Both the position numbers and the translations under genes were made by a program. A DNA stretch of 64,000 bases, from NCBI RefSeq assembly GCF_002872475.1, contig NZ_CP025682.1:1798001-1862000 (forward strand), read 5' to 3'. The notes below the pieces were generated by a model that was not told the origin of the DNA, searched no databases, and worked only from the letters and a program-made list of their open reading frames with translations. This stretch comes from Pseudazoarcus pumilus. Its GTDB lineage: Bacteria > Pseudomonadota > Gammaproteobacteria > Burkholderiales > Rhodocyclaceae. Shown piece after piece: positions 35,593-44,010 of the stretch (position 1 is the stretch's first letter; every line of letters begins with the position of its first letter).

Positions 35593-37632
35593 ATGGCGGA
35601 AGCCGAAGACGTCATCACCGATGTCGCCCGTCACGCCACGATCTTCGCGCGTGACCTGTGGCGTCGTCACCGCCCGCCTCCGCCCGGGCCCGCACTCGTC
35701 ACCCTTGCCGACGTCGCCCCGCGCCTCGATCTGATCGTCACCGCCTTGTTTGCGACCCGTTTCCCGTTGCGGGTCGCCCAGCCTCCGCCTCGTCAGACCC
35801 TGTTGTCCCGGATGTTTCGCCGCGAATTGCAGCCCGTCCAGCGTGCTGCCGTGCCGAGTACCGACGGCAACAGCATCTGGCTTCCGCGCGACGCCGGCAC
35901 GCCTGACATCGCACAGGCATCGGCCTGGTATCGCGTCATCGTCCTGCAGCAGGCCATGCGCGCCACACGCGGCAGTGCCGCACTGATCGACTCCCGCCTT
36001 CCTCCCGTGCAGCGCGATGTGTTCCTGATCCTGGAGGCACTGGCCGCGGATGAAGCCCTGCTGGAGATGTTGCCGGGCATCGCCGACGCACTGAATCATG
36101 CGCGCCGCCACGCGTTCGCCACGCGCCCGCCAATCGACGCCTTCCATGAGACGCGCAGGCCGCTGGAGCGCTTTCTGCGCCATGCGCTCTCTGCGCAATG
36201 CGGCGCTCTCCGCCGCGATCTGCCGATGCCTCAGTCGCCTGCGGCGGCGCTGGAGATCGCGGCCGAGGTCGCGAAACGCCTCTCGCCCGACGCCGCAAAC
36301 CCCAATGCGCTGGGTGCCTCGCCATTGCTCAAGGACCACTGGACCGGCGATTTCCGGCAGGCGTCCGCGGCCCCCATCTCCGCCCTCGAAACCGCGGCGG
36401 AAGAGGACGATACGGAGCCGCACAGCGCTCCCAGAAGCAGCCGCCTCGACCGGCGACCTGAGATTCGCGAGCCGGAAGACGACGAGGACGACGACCAGAC
36501 ACCCGGTCCGTGGATGGTGCAGCCTGACCACCCGCACGAACACGCCGAAGACCCGATGGGTCTGCAGCGCCCGCTCGACCGAGATGAAGACACCAGCGCT
36601 GCGGAGTTCGGCGAACTGCTGTCCGAACTGCCCAACGCGCGCCTGGTGTCGACGCCGGGACGGGCCAGGGAGATCCTGCTCTCCGACGACCCACCCGAGG
36701 CCCGCGCGCGCGCTGCCCCCAAGGCACACATCGAGCATAAGTCGGGCATCTCCTACCCGGAATGGGATTACCGCGCGGCAGCCTATCGCTCGCCGGGTGC
36801 GACCGTATGGCCGCTGCCTGCGCAGTCGGGGCCTCAGCAGTGGGTGGACGGCACGCTGGCCGACTATCGGTCCATGCTCGGTGACATCCGCCGGCGCTTC
36901 GAGATGCTGCGCGCCGAACCGGTGGTGCTGCGCCGGCGCCTGGACGGCGACGAGATCGACCTCGAGGCCTATCTCGAGAATCATGCGGACTATCGCGCCG
37001 GACTGCCTCGCAGCGACGCGCTCTACCAGACCCGCCGCCCGGCCCGGCGCAGCATGGCGATCATGCTGCTGATCGACGTCAGCGGCTCGACCGACGGCTG
37101 GATCGCCGGCAACCGTCGCATCATCGACGTCGAACGCGAAGCCCTGCTGCTCGTGTCCATCGCGCTCGACGGCCTGGCCGAGCCCTTCGCGATCCAGGCC
37201 TTCTCCGGCGAAGGCCCCGGCACCGTCACCGTGCGCGAACTCAAGAGCTTCGACGAGCCCTACGGCAACGACGTTGCGCTACGCATCGGCGCGCTCGAAC
37301 CCGAGCACTACACCCGCGCCGGTGCCGCGCTTCGCCACGCCACGGCCGCGCTGATGCGACAGCCCGCGGAACATCGGCTGCTGTTGCTGCTCTCCGACGG
37401 CAAACCCAACGACAACGACGAGTACGAGGGCCGCTACGGCGTCGAAGACATGCGCCAAGCCGTCACCGAAGCCACGCTGCAGGGCATCTACCCGTTCTGC
37501 CTGACCATCGACCGTCAGGCCGCGAACTATCTGCCGCGCGTCTTTGGCGCGCATCGCTACGGGCTGCTGCCCGAACCGCGGCTGCTGCCAACGGTGTTGC
37601 TGGAATGGATGAAACGGCTGCTGCAGCACTGA
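35593..37632 (+). CDS. norD: NorD, von Willebrand factor A protein for NorCB maturation
   Basis: A 679-residue protein with a long, poorly conserved N-terminal region, an acidic linker (EPEDDEDDD near 295) and a C-terminal vWA domain whose metal site is DVSGST (from D495). NorD is the partner of NorQ in iron insertion. I chose ATG 35593, five bases after norQ; the frame is open upstream inside norQ but that region does not look like NorD. It is the last gene of the operon. Confidence 0.93.
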   Translation: MAEAEDVITDVARHATIFARDLWRRHRPPPPGPALVTLADVAPRLDLIVTALFATRFPLRVAQPPPRQTLLSRMFRRELQPVQRAAVPSTDGNSIWLPRDAGTPDIAQASAWYRVIVLQQAMRATRGSAALIDSRLPPVQRDVFLILEALAADEALLEMLPGIADALNHARRHAFATRPPIDAFHETRRPLERFLRHALSAQCGALRRDLPMPQSPAAALEIAAEVAKRLSPDAANPNALGASPLLKDHWTGDFRQASAAPISALETAAEEDDTEPHSAPRSSRLDRRPEIREPEDDEDDDQTPGPWMVQPDHPHEHAEDPMGLQRPLDRDEDTSAAEFGELLSELPNARLVSTPGRAREILLSDDPPEARARAAPKAHIEHKSGISYPEWDYRAAAYRSPGATVWPLPAQSGPQQWVDGTLADYRSMLGDIRRRFEMLRAEPVVLRRRLDGDEIDLEAYLENHADYRAGLPRSDALYQTRRPARRSMAIMLLIDVSGSTDGWIAGNRRIIDVEREALLLVSIALDGLAEPFAIQAFSGEGPGTVTVRELKSFDEPYGNDVALRIGALEPEHYTRAGAALRHATAALMRQPAEHRLLLLLSDGKPNDNDEYEGRYGVEDMRQAVTEATLQGIYPFCLTIDRQAANYLPRVFGAHRYGLLPEPRLLPTVLLEWMKRLLQH

Positions 37633-37746
37633 GGCGAGCGCCGGCGTTTTTGCGTCGCGAGAGTCCTTGCCCGTTCGCCCTGCCGACACACACCGGAGAT
37701 CACAGCGCCTATCATCGGAACACGCCCCATCGAACAAGGAGGAACA

Positions 37747-38106
37747 ATGACTGAAAAGGCACAGAACCCCGAAGACCTCGCCCGCCTGTTCATCGAACGC
37801 GCCAACGCCGGCGATGTGGAAGGACTGGTCGCGCTGTACGAAGCAGACGCCGTGCTCGCCGTCGGCGAGCCGGTGGCCAGCGGGCACGAGGAGATTCGCG
37901 CCTTCTATACCCGCATCCTCGCCAAGAAACGCGAATTCCCGCCGGTCGACCAGATGAAGCCCATCGTCCATGGCGATCTGGCAATGACCACTTCGCGCCA
38001 GCCCAACGGCAACATCTCTACCGAGATCGCTCGCCGCCAGGACGACGGCAGCTGGCTGTGGAAGCTCGACCAGCTCAAGATCGAGCCGCTCAAGCCGGAC
38101 GCTTGA
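37747..38106 (+). CDS. NTF2-like (SnoaL/DUF4440) protein
   Basis: A 119-residue cone-shaped NTF2-like domain with the pattern FIERANAGDVEGLVALYEADAVL, then HEEIRAFYTRIL and a C-terminal beta-sheet ending in WLWKLDQLKIE. Such proteins are small enzymes or ligand-binding domains; no catalytic residues can be assigned. AGGAGG lies before ATG 37747. Its end overlaps the end of the convergent ParE-like gene by 17 bases. Confidence 0.75.
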   Translation: MTEKAQNPEDLARLFIERANAGDVEGLVALYEADAVLAVGEPVASGHEEIRAFYTRILAKKREFPPVDQMKPIVHGDLAMTTSRQPNGNISTEIARRQDDGSWLWKLDQLKIEPLKPDA

Positions 38107-38413
38107 TGCGGCTCCGCCAGTAGCCGGGTCTGCGCGAATGGTGGGCGAAGGCGACAACGATGCGAGCATCGACCCGATCGAACACGACTACGTCGTAGGG
38201 AAAGTGTTGCAGCACCATGCGCCTGACGCCGCGGGTTCCAGCCTTGCCCGGCACGGGCGAAAGCGGTACGGCATCAAGTTCGATGCGCCTCAGTGCGTCG
38301 TCGAGGGCGGCGGCGAAGCGAAGCCCGAGCCCCGGACATTCTTGTTCGTACCACGTGACGGCCTCCTCGGCTTCACTTGCCGCGGCCTCAATGATGCGCA
38401 GAACGCGCATCAT
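38090..38413 (-). CDS. RelE/ParE-family toxin
   Basis: A 107-residue RelE/ParE-fold protein: EAAASEAEEAVTWYEQECPGLGLRF near the start, then LDDALRRIE, VRRMVLQHFPYDVVVF and IVVAFAHHSRRPGYW at the end. This pattern is the ParE/YoeB-like group acting on gyrase or the ribosome. The start is a coupled ATGATG with the antitoxin gene. Its target is not determined. Confidence 0.85.
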   Translation of the reverse strand: MMRVLRIIEAAASEAEEAVTWYEQECPGLGLRFAAALDDALRRIELDAVPLSPVPGKAGTRGVRRMVLQHFPYDVVVFDRVDARIVVAFAHHSRRPGYWRSRIKRPA

Positions 38414-38649
38414 GCGCCCCCGGATGAATTCCGCAACCTGCGCGCAAACTCGTCGCGGTCGATCGATTCGGCCCGGCCGGCCTCGATCTCGTCGAGACGC
38501 GCGCAGATTTCGTCATCCCAGGCGTCGGAGACACCATGCTCGGCTGGAGCATCGAGACTGCATACGAGCTCGAGCGCGAGTGCGGCGCGCTCAGCCTCGG
38601 AGAGTGCAAGCGCTTCGGATCGCACGCGTTGAAGGGATTCGTTGATCAT
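38410..38649 (-). CDS. Addiction-module antitoxin (ParD-like, Unstab_antitox type)
   Basis: A 79-residue protein starting MINESLQRVRSEALALSEAERAALA..., with the conserved LALELVCSLD and the W-D-EI-ARLDEIEAGR stretch of the unstable-antitoxin (DUF2281-like/PF09720) family; helix-rich. GGAGG is directly before ATG 38649. It is followed by the toxin with a four-base overlap, the usual antitoxin-first order. Confidence 0.8.
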   Translation of the reverse strand: MINESLQRVRSEALALSEAERAALALELVCSLDAPAEHGVSDAWDDEICARLDEIEAGRAESIDRDEFARRLRNSSGGA

Positions 38650-38710
38650 GGCGCCTCCATGACTGTTCCGCATTTCCGGCAAGTGTACGCCCGATTCGAC
38701 CAGACGATGA

Positions 38711-39415
38711 TCAAGTGCCCGCGACCATTTCGGGTACATCCTCGCTCAACCGCCCCGCCGCCATGCGCAGTACGCGGCCGCAGCGCGCGGCCAGTGCCTC
38801 GTCGTGGGTCACCAGCACCAGCGTGGTACCGACCTCGCGGTTGAGTTCGAAGATCAGGTCGATGACGGCCGCGCCGGTTGCCGCGTCGAGGTTGCCGGTG
38901 GGCTCGTCGGCAAGCAGCAGGCGCGGATTCGGCGCGAAGGCGCGGGCCAGCGCGACACGCTGCTGCTCGCCCCCGGACAGATGCTTGGGGTAATGACGAC
39001 GACGCGCGGACAGCCCGACGCGATCGAGCCAGCGTTCGGCCACGGCCTGCGGGTCATTGGCGCCGCTCAGCTCGAGCGGCAGCATGACGTTTTCGAGGGC
39101 ATTGAGCGCCGGCAGCAACTGAAAGGACTGGAACACGAAACCGATCGCCCCGGCGCGCAATTCTGCGCGCGCGTCCTCGTCCAGGTCGAAGATCTCGGCA
39201 TCGTCGATCCTGACCGAGCCGGCGCTGGGAACATCCAGGCCCGCGAGCAATCCGAGCAGCGTGGATTTTCCGGAACCGGACGCGCCGACGATGGCCACCG
39301 ATTCGCCGCGACCGACGGAAAACGCAATATCGTCCAGAATGCGCAGTACGCCATCGCCGTCGGCGACCGGCACGTGCTTGGCGAGCCCCCGCACTTCCAC
39401 CAACGGAGAACCCAT
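38711..39415 (-). CDS. ybbA: ABC ATPase, YbbA/LolD family
   Basis: A 234-residue ATPase with Walker A GASGSGKST, signature LSGGEQQRVALARAF, Walker B LLLADEPTGNLD and H-loop VTHDEA. It is divergent from tesA with four bases between the starts, the arrangement known for ybbA/tesA. In many genomes it pairs with the large permease YbbP, but here the next gene is the toxin-antitoxin module. No good ribosome site is seen at ATG 39415. Confidence 0.88.
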   Translation of the reverse strand: MGSPLVEVRGLAKHVPVADGDGVLRILDDIAFSVGRGESVAIVGASGSGKSTLLGLLAGLDVPSAGSVRIDDAEIFDLDEDARAELRAGAIGFVFQSFQLLPALNALENVMLPLELSGANDPQAVAERWLDRVGLSARRRHYPKHLSGGEQQRVALARAFAPNPRLLLADEPTGNLDAATGAAVIDLIFELNREVGTTLVLVTHDEALAARCGRVLRMAAGRLSEDVPEMVAGT

Positions 39416-39419
39416 TTCG

Positions 39420-40028
39420 ATGCTGCTTCGATCCATCGCGACCATCCTGTTCCTTGTGCTGGCCGGCGCCACGCAGGCGGCGACCATCCTCGTTTGGGGC
39501 GACTCGCTGTCGGCCGGTTACCAGCTCAAGCGTGAAGAAGCCTGGCCGGTGCTGTTGCAGACGCGGCTGGCGGAGAAAGGGTTCCCGCACGAAGTCGTCA
39601 ACGCCAGCGTCAGCGGCGAGACCACCTCGGGCGGGCGCACCCGGCTGCCCGACGCCCTGGCGCAGCACAAGCCCGATCTGATGATTCTGGAACTGGGCGC
39701 CAACGACGGTCTGCGCGGCCTGCCCGCCCGAATCGCCGCCGACAACCTCGACGCGATGATAACAGCGGCCCGTAACAGCGGCGCCGACGTGCTGCTGGTG
39801 GGCATGCGCATGCCGCCCAACTACGGCCCGGCCTATACGCGCCAGTTCGCCGCGGTCTTCCGCGATCTGGCCGAAAAGCACGACATCGGCCTCGTGCCCT
39901 TCCTGCTCGACGGCTTTGCCGACGACCCGAAGTATTTCCTTTCCGACGGCATCCACCCGACCGCCGAGGCGCAGCACCGCATCCTGGATACCGTGTGGGA
40001 GAAGCTCAAGCCGATGCTCGGGGATTGA
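39420..40028 (+). CDS. tesA: TesA, periplasmic acyl-CoA thioesterase/lysophospholipase
   Basis: A 202-residue SGNH hydrolase with a signal peptide (MLLRSIATILFLVLAGATQA), then the GDSL block with catalytic S29, the glycine of NASVSGETTSGG, the asparagine of LGANDGLRG and the D-x-x-H of DGIHPT near the end. It hydrolyses acyl-thioesters and lysophospholipids in the periplasm. Divergent with ybbA, with overlapping promoter regions. Confidence 0.93.
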   Translation: MLLRSIATILFLVLAGATQAATILVWGDSLSAGYQLKREEAWPVLLQTRLAEKGFPHEVVNASVSGETTSGGRTRLPDALAQHKPDLMILELGANDGLRGLPARIAADNLDAMITAARNSGADVLLVGMRMPPNYGPAYTRQFAAVFRDLAEKHDIGLVPFLLDGFADDPKYFLSDGIHPTAEAQHRILDTVWEKLKPMLGD

Positions 40029-40046
40029 AACGCCGGAGAGGCGCCG

Positions 40047-40454
40047 TCAATCGCCCCAGCTTTCGATCTGCAGGCCGGGCACGCGCTCGAATTCGCGCAG
40101 GTTTCGGGTAACGAGAATGTGGTCGAGTGAGCGTGCGTGCGCAGCGATCCATAAGTCATTGGCGCCGATCACCCGCCCCTCCCGCTCCAGATCGTTGCGA
40201 ATTTCGGCGTAATGTCGATCCGCTGCCTCGTCGAGCGCCAGCACTTCGACATGCTCCAGCAGTTGTTCGACGCGGCCCGTCAAGGTCGGCGAGCCCCGTC
40301 GCGCCGCGCCGTAACGCAATTCCCCGGCCACCACGATGCTGGTACAGATGGCCCCATCGTCGAGCGCCGCGATGCGTTGCGTCACCGGCCCCTGCGGATC
40401 GCGGATCAGTTCGGACAGGATGTTGGTGTCGAGAAGATAGCGGGATGCAGCCAT
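40047..40454 (-). CDS. vapC: VapC-type PIN-domain toxin
   Basis: A 135-residue PIN ribonuclease with D9 (LLDTN), E45 (VAGELRYG) and D100 (GANDLWIAAHA) forming the metal site; the fourth position has N118. VapC toxins cut tRNA or rRNA. Its ATG shares one base with the stop of vapB, and its end is 18 bases from the tesA stop. Confidence 0.9.
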   Translation of the reverse strand: MAASRYLLDTNILSELIRDPQGPVTQRIAALDDGAICTSIVVAGELRYGAARRGSPTLTGRVEQLLEHVEVLALDEAADRHYAEIRNDLEREGRVIGANDLWIAAHARSLDHILVTRNLREFERVPGLQIESWGD

Positions 40455-40693
40455 CAGAACACGTCCTCGACGGGCGGCGGGTGGTCGGCCACCTCCGGCA
40501 GGGCTTCATCCATCGGCGCCCAGCCGGCCAGCAATCCCAGGAGCCCCACGCGCGGGGGCGCCGGCTCGATGATCAGCCGATCGCCTTCCTTGCGCATGAT
40601 CGCTTCAGTGCCCTCCATCTCGAACTCGCGCGGAATGCGCACGGCCTGATTGCGACCATTGCGAAACAGCGAAACATGGCGTTGTTGCGTCAT
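40454..40693 (-). CDS. vapB: VapB-type antitoxin
   Basis: A 79-residue antitoxin with a SpoVT/AbrB-like DNA-binding N-terminus (VSLFRNGRNQAVRIPREFE) and a C-terminal proline-rich region that would wrap the toxin. It is the first gene of the vapBC unit. A palindrome at 40713-40734 lies 20 bases upstream and is its likely operator. Confidence 0.88.
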   Translation of the reverse strand: MTQQRHVSLFRNGRNQAVRIPREFEMEGTEAIMRKEGDRLIIEPAPPRVGLLGLLAGWAPMDEALPEVADHPPPVEDVF

Positions 40694-40712
40694 TCGATTC
40701 TCCGAATATCTT

Positions 40713-40734
40713 GGCATATGCCACAACATATGCC
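40713..40734. promoter_or_regulatory. vapBC operator palindrome
   Basis: GGCATATG and CATATGCC form a perfect 8-base inverted repeat with a 6-base spacer (CCACAA) between vapB and mnmH. Its position just before vapB suits autoregulation by the VapBC complex; whether it also affects the divergent mnmH is open. Confidence 0.6.
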
Positions 40735-40820
40735 TGACAACGACGGTCGTCAAGGCCCAACCACCTGCCCCCGTTCCCTCCTGTGCGACAATCCGCCGTC
40801 CACGCCCCGTCAGTAAGTTC

Positions 40821-41867
40821 ATGAAGAAAACCACTGCCACCGTCGCCGATCTGGGCAGCTTCGACGACGTCATCGACGCGCGCAGTCCGTCGGAGTTCGT
40901 CGAGGACCGCATTCCGGGCGCGCTCTCGTGCCCGGTACTCGACGACGATCAGCGCGCCATCGTCGGCACCATCTACAAGCAGCAATCGTCATTCGAAGCC
41001 AAGCGCATCGGCGCGGCGATGGTGGCGGAAAACATCGCCCGGCACCTCAGGGAGCAATTCCAGGACAAGCCGCGCGACTGGCGTCCGCTGGTCTATTGCT
41101 GGCGTGGCGGGCAGCGCAGCGGCGCCTTCGTGACCTGGCTGCGCATGGTGGGATGGGACGCCTGCCAGCTCGAAGGCGGCTACAAGAACTGGCGTCGGCA
41201 TGTCATCGCCGAACTCGAGCGTATCCCGCTGACACTGTCCCTGCGCATCGTCTCGGGGCCCACCGGCAGCGCCAAGACGCGCGTGCTCGAGGCTCTCGCG
41301 CAACTCGGCGAACAGGTGCTGGATCTCGAGGATCTGGCTGCGCACAAGGGCTCGGTGCTCGGCGCCCTGCCCGACCGCAAACAGCCAACGCAGAAACTGT
41401 TCGAGACCCAGCTCTACCGCACGCTGGCCGGCTTCGACGCGGCTCGTCCGGTGTATGTCGAGGCCGAGAGCCGCAAGATCGGCCGCATCCACCTGCCCGA
41501 GGCGATGATTCGCGCGATGCGCGCCGCGCCCTGCGTCGCCATCGAGGCCACGCGCGAAGCGCGGCTGGACTTCCTCGTGCGCGACTACGCCTACCTGGGC
41601 GACGATGTCGCGCTGCTGCAGTCACGCATCGACTGCCTGCACGGACTGCAGAGCAACGAGACCATCGAGCGCTGGAAGGCGCTGGCCGCCGAACACGCGC
41701 TGCCCGAACTCTTCGCCGAACTCGTGGACCTGCACTACGACCCGCTCTACCGCCGCTCGCAGAATCACAACTACGTGCATTTCGCCGACGCGCGCCGCAT
41801 AGAGACCGACGACCTCGGCCCGCAGGGCATCGCGGCCGTGGCGCGGCAGATCGTCGCGGATTCCTGA
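40821..41867 (+). CDS. mnmH: MnmH (SelU), tRNA 2-selenouridine synthase
   Basis: A 348-residue protein with an N-terminal rhodanese domain (active cysteine C93 in VYCWRGGQRS) and a C-terminal P-loop domain (SGPTGSAKT, 145-153). It converts 2-thiouridine at tRNA position 34 to the geranylated and then selenated form. The start follows a divergent promoter region shared with vapB. No selD is in the window. Confidence 0.92.
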   Translation: MKKTTATVADLGSFDDVIDARSPSEFVEDRIPGALSCPVLDDDQRAIVGTIYKQQSSFEAKRIGAAMVAENIARHLREQFQDKPRDWRPLVYCWRGGQRSGAFVTWLRMVGWDACQLEGGYKNWRRHVIAELERIPLTLSLRIVSGPTGSAKTRVLEALAQLGEQVLDLEDLAAHKGSVLGALPDRKQPTQKLFETQLYRTLAGFDAARPVYVEAESRKIGRIHLPEAMIRAMRAAPCVAIEATREARLDFLVRDYAYLGDDVALLQSRIDCLHGLQSNETIERWKALAAEHALPELFAELVDLHYDPLYRRSQNHNYVHFADARRIETDDLGPQGIAAVARQIVADS

Positions 41868-41877
41868 AGCGCAGCAG

Positions 41878-42432
41878 CTACGGCAACCGCGGCAGTTCCG
41901 GCTCGCCCTCGCCGCGGCGTAGCGCGCAGATGCGCTGCACCATCGCCGGCCTCGGCTCCATGATCTCGCCCTGTTCGAACGCGAGCACCGCAAAGCTGCC
42001 CGCAACGCGCTGCAGCAACTCGTCCGTGGCGAGCAGGAAGTCCGGGTTGGACGGCTTGCCGAAGCGCTCGTTGCCGCGCATGAAGGTCTCGTAGATCAGC
42101 AGACCGCCTGGCGCAACGCATTCGAGCAGTTCCGCGAAACGCAGGCGATACAGGTAGTTAACGACCACGACCGCATCGAAGCGCCGCCCCGCATACGGCC
42201 ACGCGCCAGCCTCGAGATCGGCCTGCACCGCACGTGCGCCGACCACACCGACCAGTTGCGCCAGCGCAGACGCATCGCGGTCGACCGCCTCCACCGCACA
42301 GCCTCGCGCCGCGAACAACCGCGTCTGCCGTCCGCCGCCGCAGGCGACGTCAAGTACGCTCGCACCGGCCGGCACCAGTGGCGCGAAGCGTGCGACCCAG
42401 GCGGACGGCTGGACCTGCTCGACATGATTCAT
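41878..42432 (-). CDS. Class I SAM-dependent methyltransferase
   Basis: A 184-residue methyltransferase with the SAM-binding motif VLDVACGGGRQTRLFAARG, acidic EAVDRD and the VVVVNYLYRLRF motif IV region, similar to TehB-like enzymes. The substrate is unknown. It overlaps the start of the gabD-type gene's end by four bases (ATGA), so the two are co-transcribed. Confidence 0.8.
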   Translation of the reverse strand: MNHVEQVQPSAWVARFAPLVPAGASVLDVACGGGRQTRLFAARGCAVEAVDRDASALAQLVGVVGARAVQADLEAGAWPYAGRRFDAVVVVNYLYRLRFAELLECVAPGGLLIYETFMRGNERFGKPSNPDFLLATDELLQRVAGSFAVLAFEQGEIMEPRPAMVQRICALRRGEGEPELPRLP

Positions 42433-43889
42433 CGATCGACGCCTCCGATGCACAGCGACTTCATCTCCAGGTATTCCTCGATGCCGGCGCGCGCGCCCTC
42501 GCGGCCGAATCCGGACTGCTTGATTCCGCCGAACGGGAACACCGCGCTCGAAAACACCCCGGTGTTGGCCGACACGATGCCGAACTCCAGCGCCTCGGCC
42601 ACGCGGAACACGCGACCCACGTCACGCGTGAAAAAATAGGCGGCCAGTCCGTACTCGGTATCGTTGGCCATGCGCAGTACCTCCTCCTCGGACTCGAAGC
42701 GGAACAGCGGCGCCACCGGGCCGAAGGTCTCCTCGCGGGCCACGCGCATCGCCGGTGTCACGCCGGTCAGCACGGTGGGCTCGAAGAAGGTGCCGCCGCG
42801 TGCATGGCGCGCGCCGCCGAGGATGGCCCTGGCGCCATGGGCGAGCGCATCCGACACGTGCGATTCGACTTTCTCGACAGCCGCGTCATCGATCAGCGGG
42901 CCGATGTGCACGCCGTCCTCGAAACCGGCGCCGATCCTGAGCTTGCCCACCGCCTCGGCAAGTCGATGCGCAAATTCGTCATAGACGCCCGCCTGCACGT
43001 AGAGGCGGTTGGCGCACACGCAGGTCTGGCCGGTATTGCGAAACTTGGACGAGATCGCGCCCTTGACCGCCTGGTCGAGATCGGCGTCGTCGAAGACGAT
43101 GAAGGGCGCGTTGCCGCCCAGTTCCATCGACAGCTTCTTGAGCGTCGGCGCGCACTGTTCCATCAGCAGGCGACCGACCTCGGTCGAGCCGGTAAACGAG
43201 AGCTTGCGCACCACGGGGCTGGCCGTGAGTACGCCGCCGATGGTGGGCGCGTCGCCCGTGACGACGTTGAACACGCCCTTGGGGAAGCCCGCACGCTCGG
43301 CCAGCACGGCCAGCGCCAGCGCCGACAGCGGTGTCTGCTCGGCCGGCTTGACCACCACCGTGCAGCCGGCGGCCAGTGCCGGTGCGACCTTGCGCGTGAT
43401 CATCGCGGCCGGGAAATTCCAGGGCGTGATCGCCGCGCACACACCGACCGCCTGGCGCAGCACCAGCAGCCGGCGGTCGGCCGCCGGCGTGGGAATGATC
43501 TCGCCCTCGATGCGGCGCGCCTCCTCGGCGAACCACTCGACGAAGGACGCGGCATAGACGATCTCGCCACGCGCCTCGAACAGTGGCTTGCCCTGCTCGG
43601 CGGTCATGATCGCGGCCAGATCGTCGGCCGCTTCGAGGATCAGGCGGTTCCACTCGCGCAGGATCGCGGCACGCTCGCCGGCCAGCTTGGCGCGCCACGC
43701 GGGCAGCGCTGCCGCGGCCGCGTCGATGGCGCGTTCGGTCTCGGCGCGGCCGAGATCGGGCACGCGGCCGATGCGCTCGCGCGTGGCCGGATCGAGTACG
43801 TCGAAGCTCGCGCCCGAGTCGGCTGCGATCCACTCGCCGTCGACGAAAGCCTGTTCGCGGAAGAAGTCGGACTGGGTCACGTCTTTCAT
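42429..43889 (-). CDS. gabD: Succinate-semialdehyde dehydrogenase (NAD(P)+)
   Basis: A 486-residue aldehyde dehydrogenase. The cofactor region (TPWNFPAAMITRKVAPALAA), catalytic glutamate (MELGGNAPFIVF) and cysteine (NTGQTCVCANRLY) are intact, and the C-terminus GGIKQSGFGREGAR is that of the GabD group. It oxidises succinate semialdehyde to succinate in the GABA shunt. No gabT is present, so the substrate may also be another semialdehyde. Confidence 0.88.
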   Translation of the reverse strand: MKDVTQSDFFREQAFVDGEWIAADSGASFDVLDPATRERIGRVPDLGRAETERAIDAAAAALPAWRAKLAGERAAILREWNRLILEAADDLAAIMTAEQGKPLFEARGEIVYAASFVEWFAEEARRIEGEIIPTPAADRRLLVLRQAVGVCAAITPWNFPAAMITRKVAPALAAGCTVVVKPAEQTPLSALALAVLAERAGFPKGVFNVVTGDAPTIGGVLTASPVVRKLSFTGSTEVGRLLMEQCAPTLKKLSMELGGNAPFIVFDDADLDQAVKGAISSKFRNTGQTCVCANRLYVQAGVYDEFAHRLAEAVGKLRIGAGFEDGVHIGPLIDDAAVEKVESHVSDALAHGARAILGGARHARGGTFFEPTVLTGVTPAMRVAREETFGPVAPLFRFESEEEVLRMANDTEYGLAAYFFTRDVGRVFRVAEALEFGIVSANTGVFSSAVFPFGGIKQSGFGREGARAGIEEYLEMKSLCIGGVDR

Positions 43890-44010
43890 GGTGCTCCTCG
43901 AATCTTTGCCGAAACGTTACGGGTGCTTCATTCTAGCGTTCGCATCACCGTCCCATCGTCTATGATCGGATTTGCCGCAGCGCACAAATCGCTGGCAGGA
44001 TGATCCCCGA

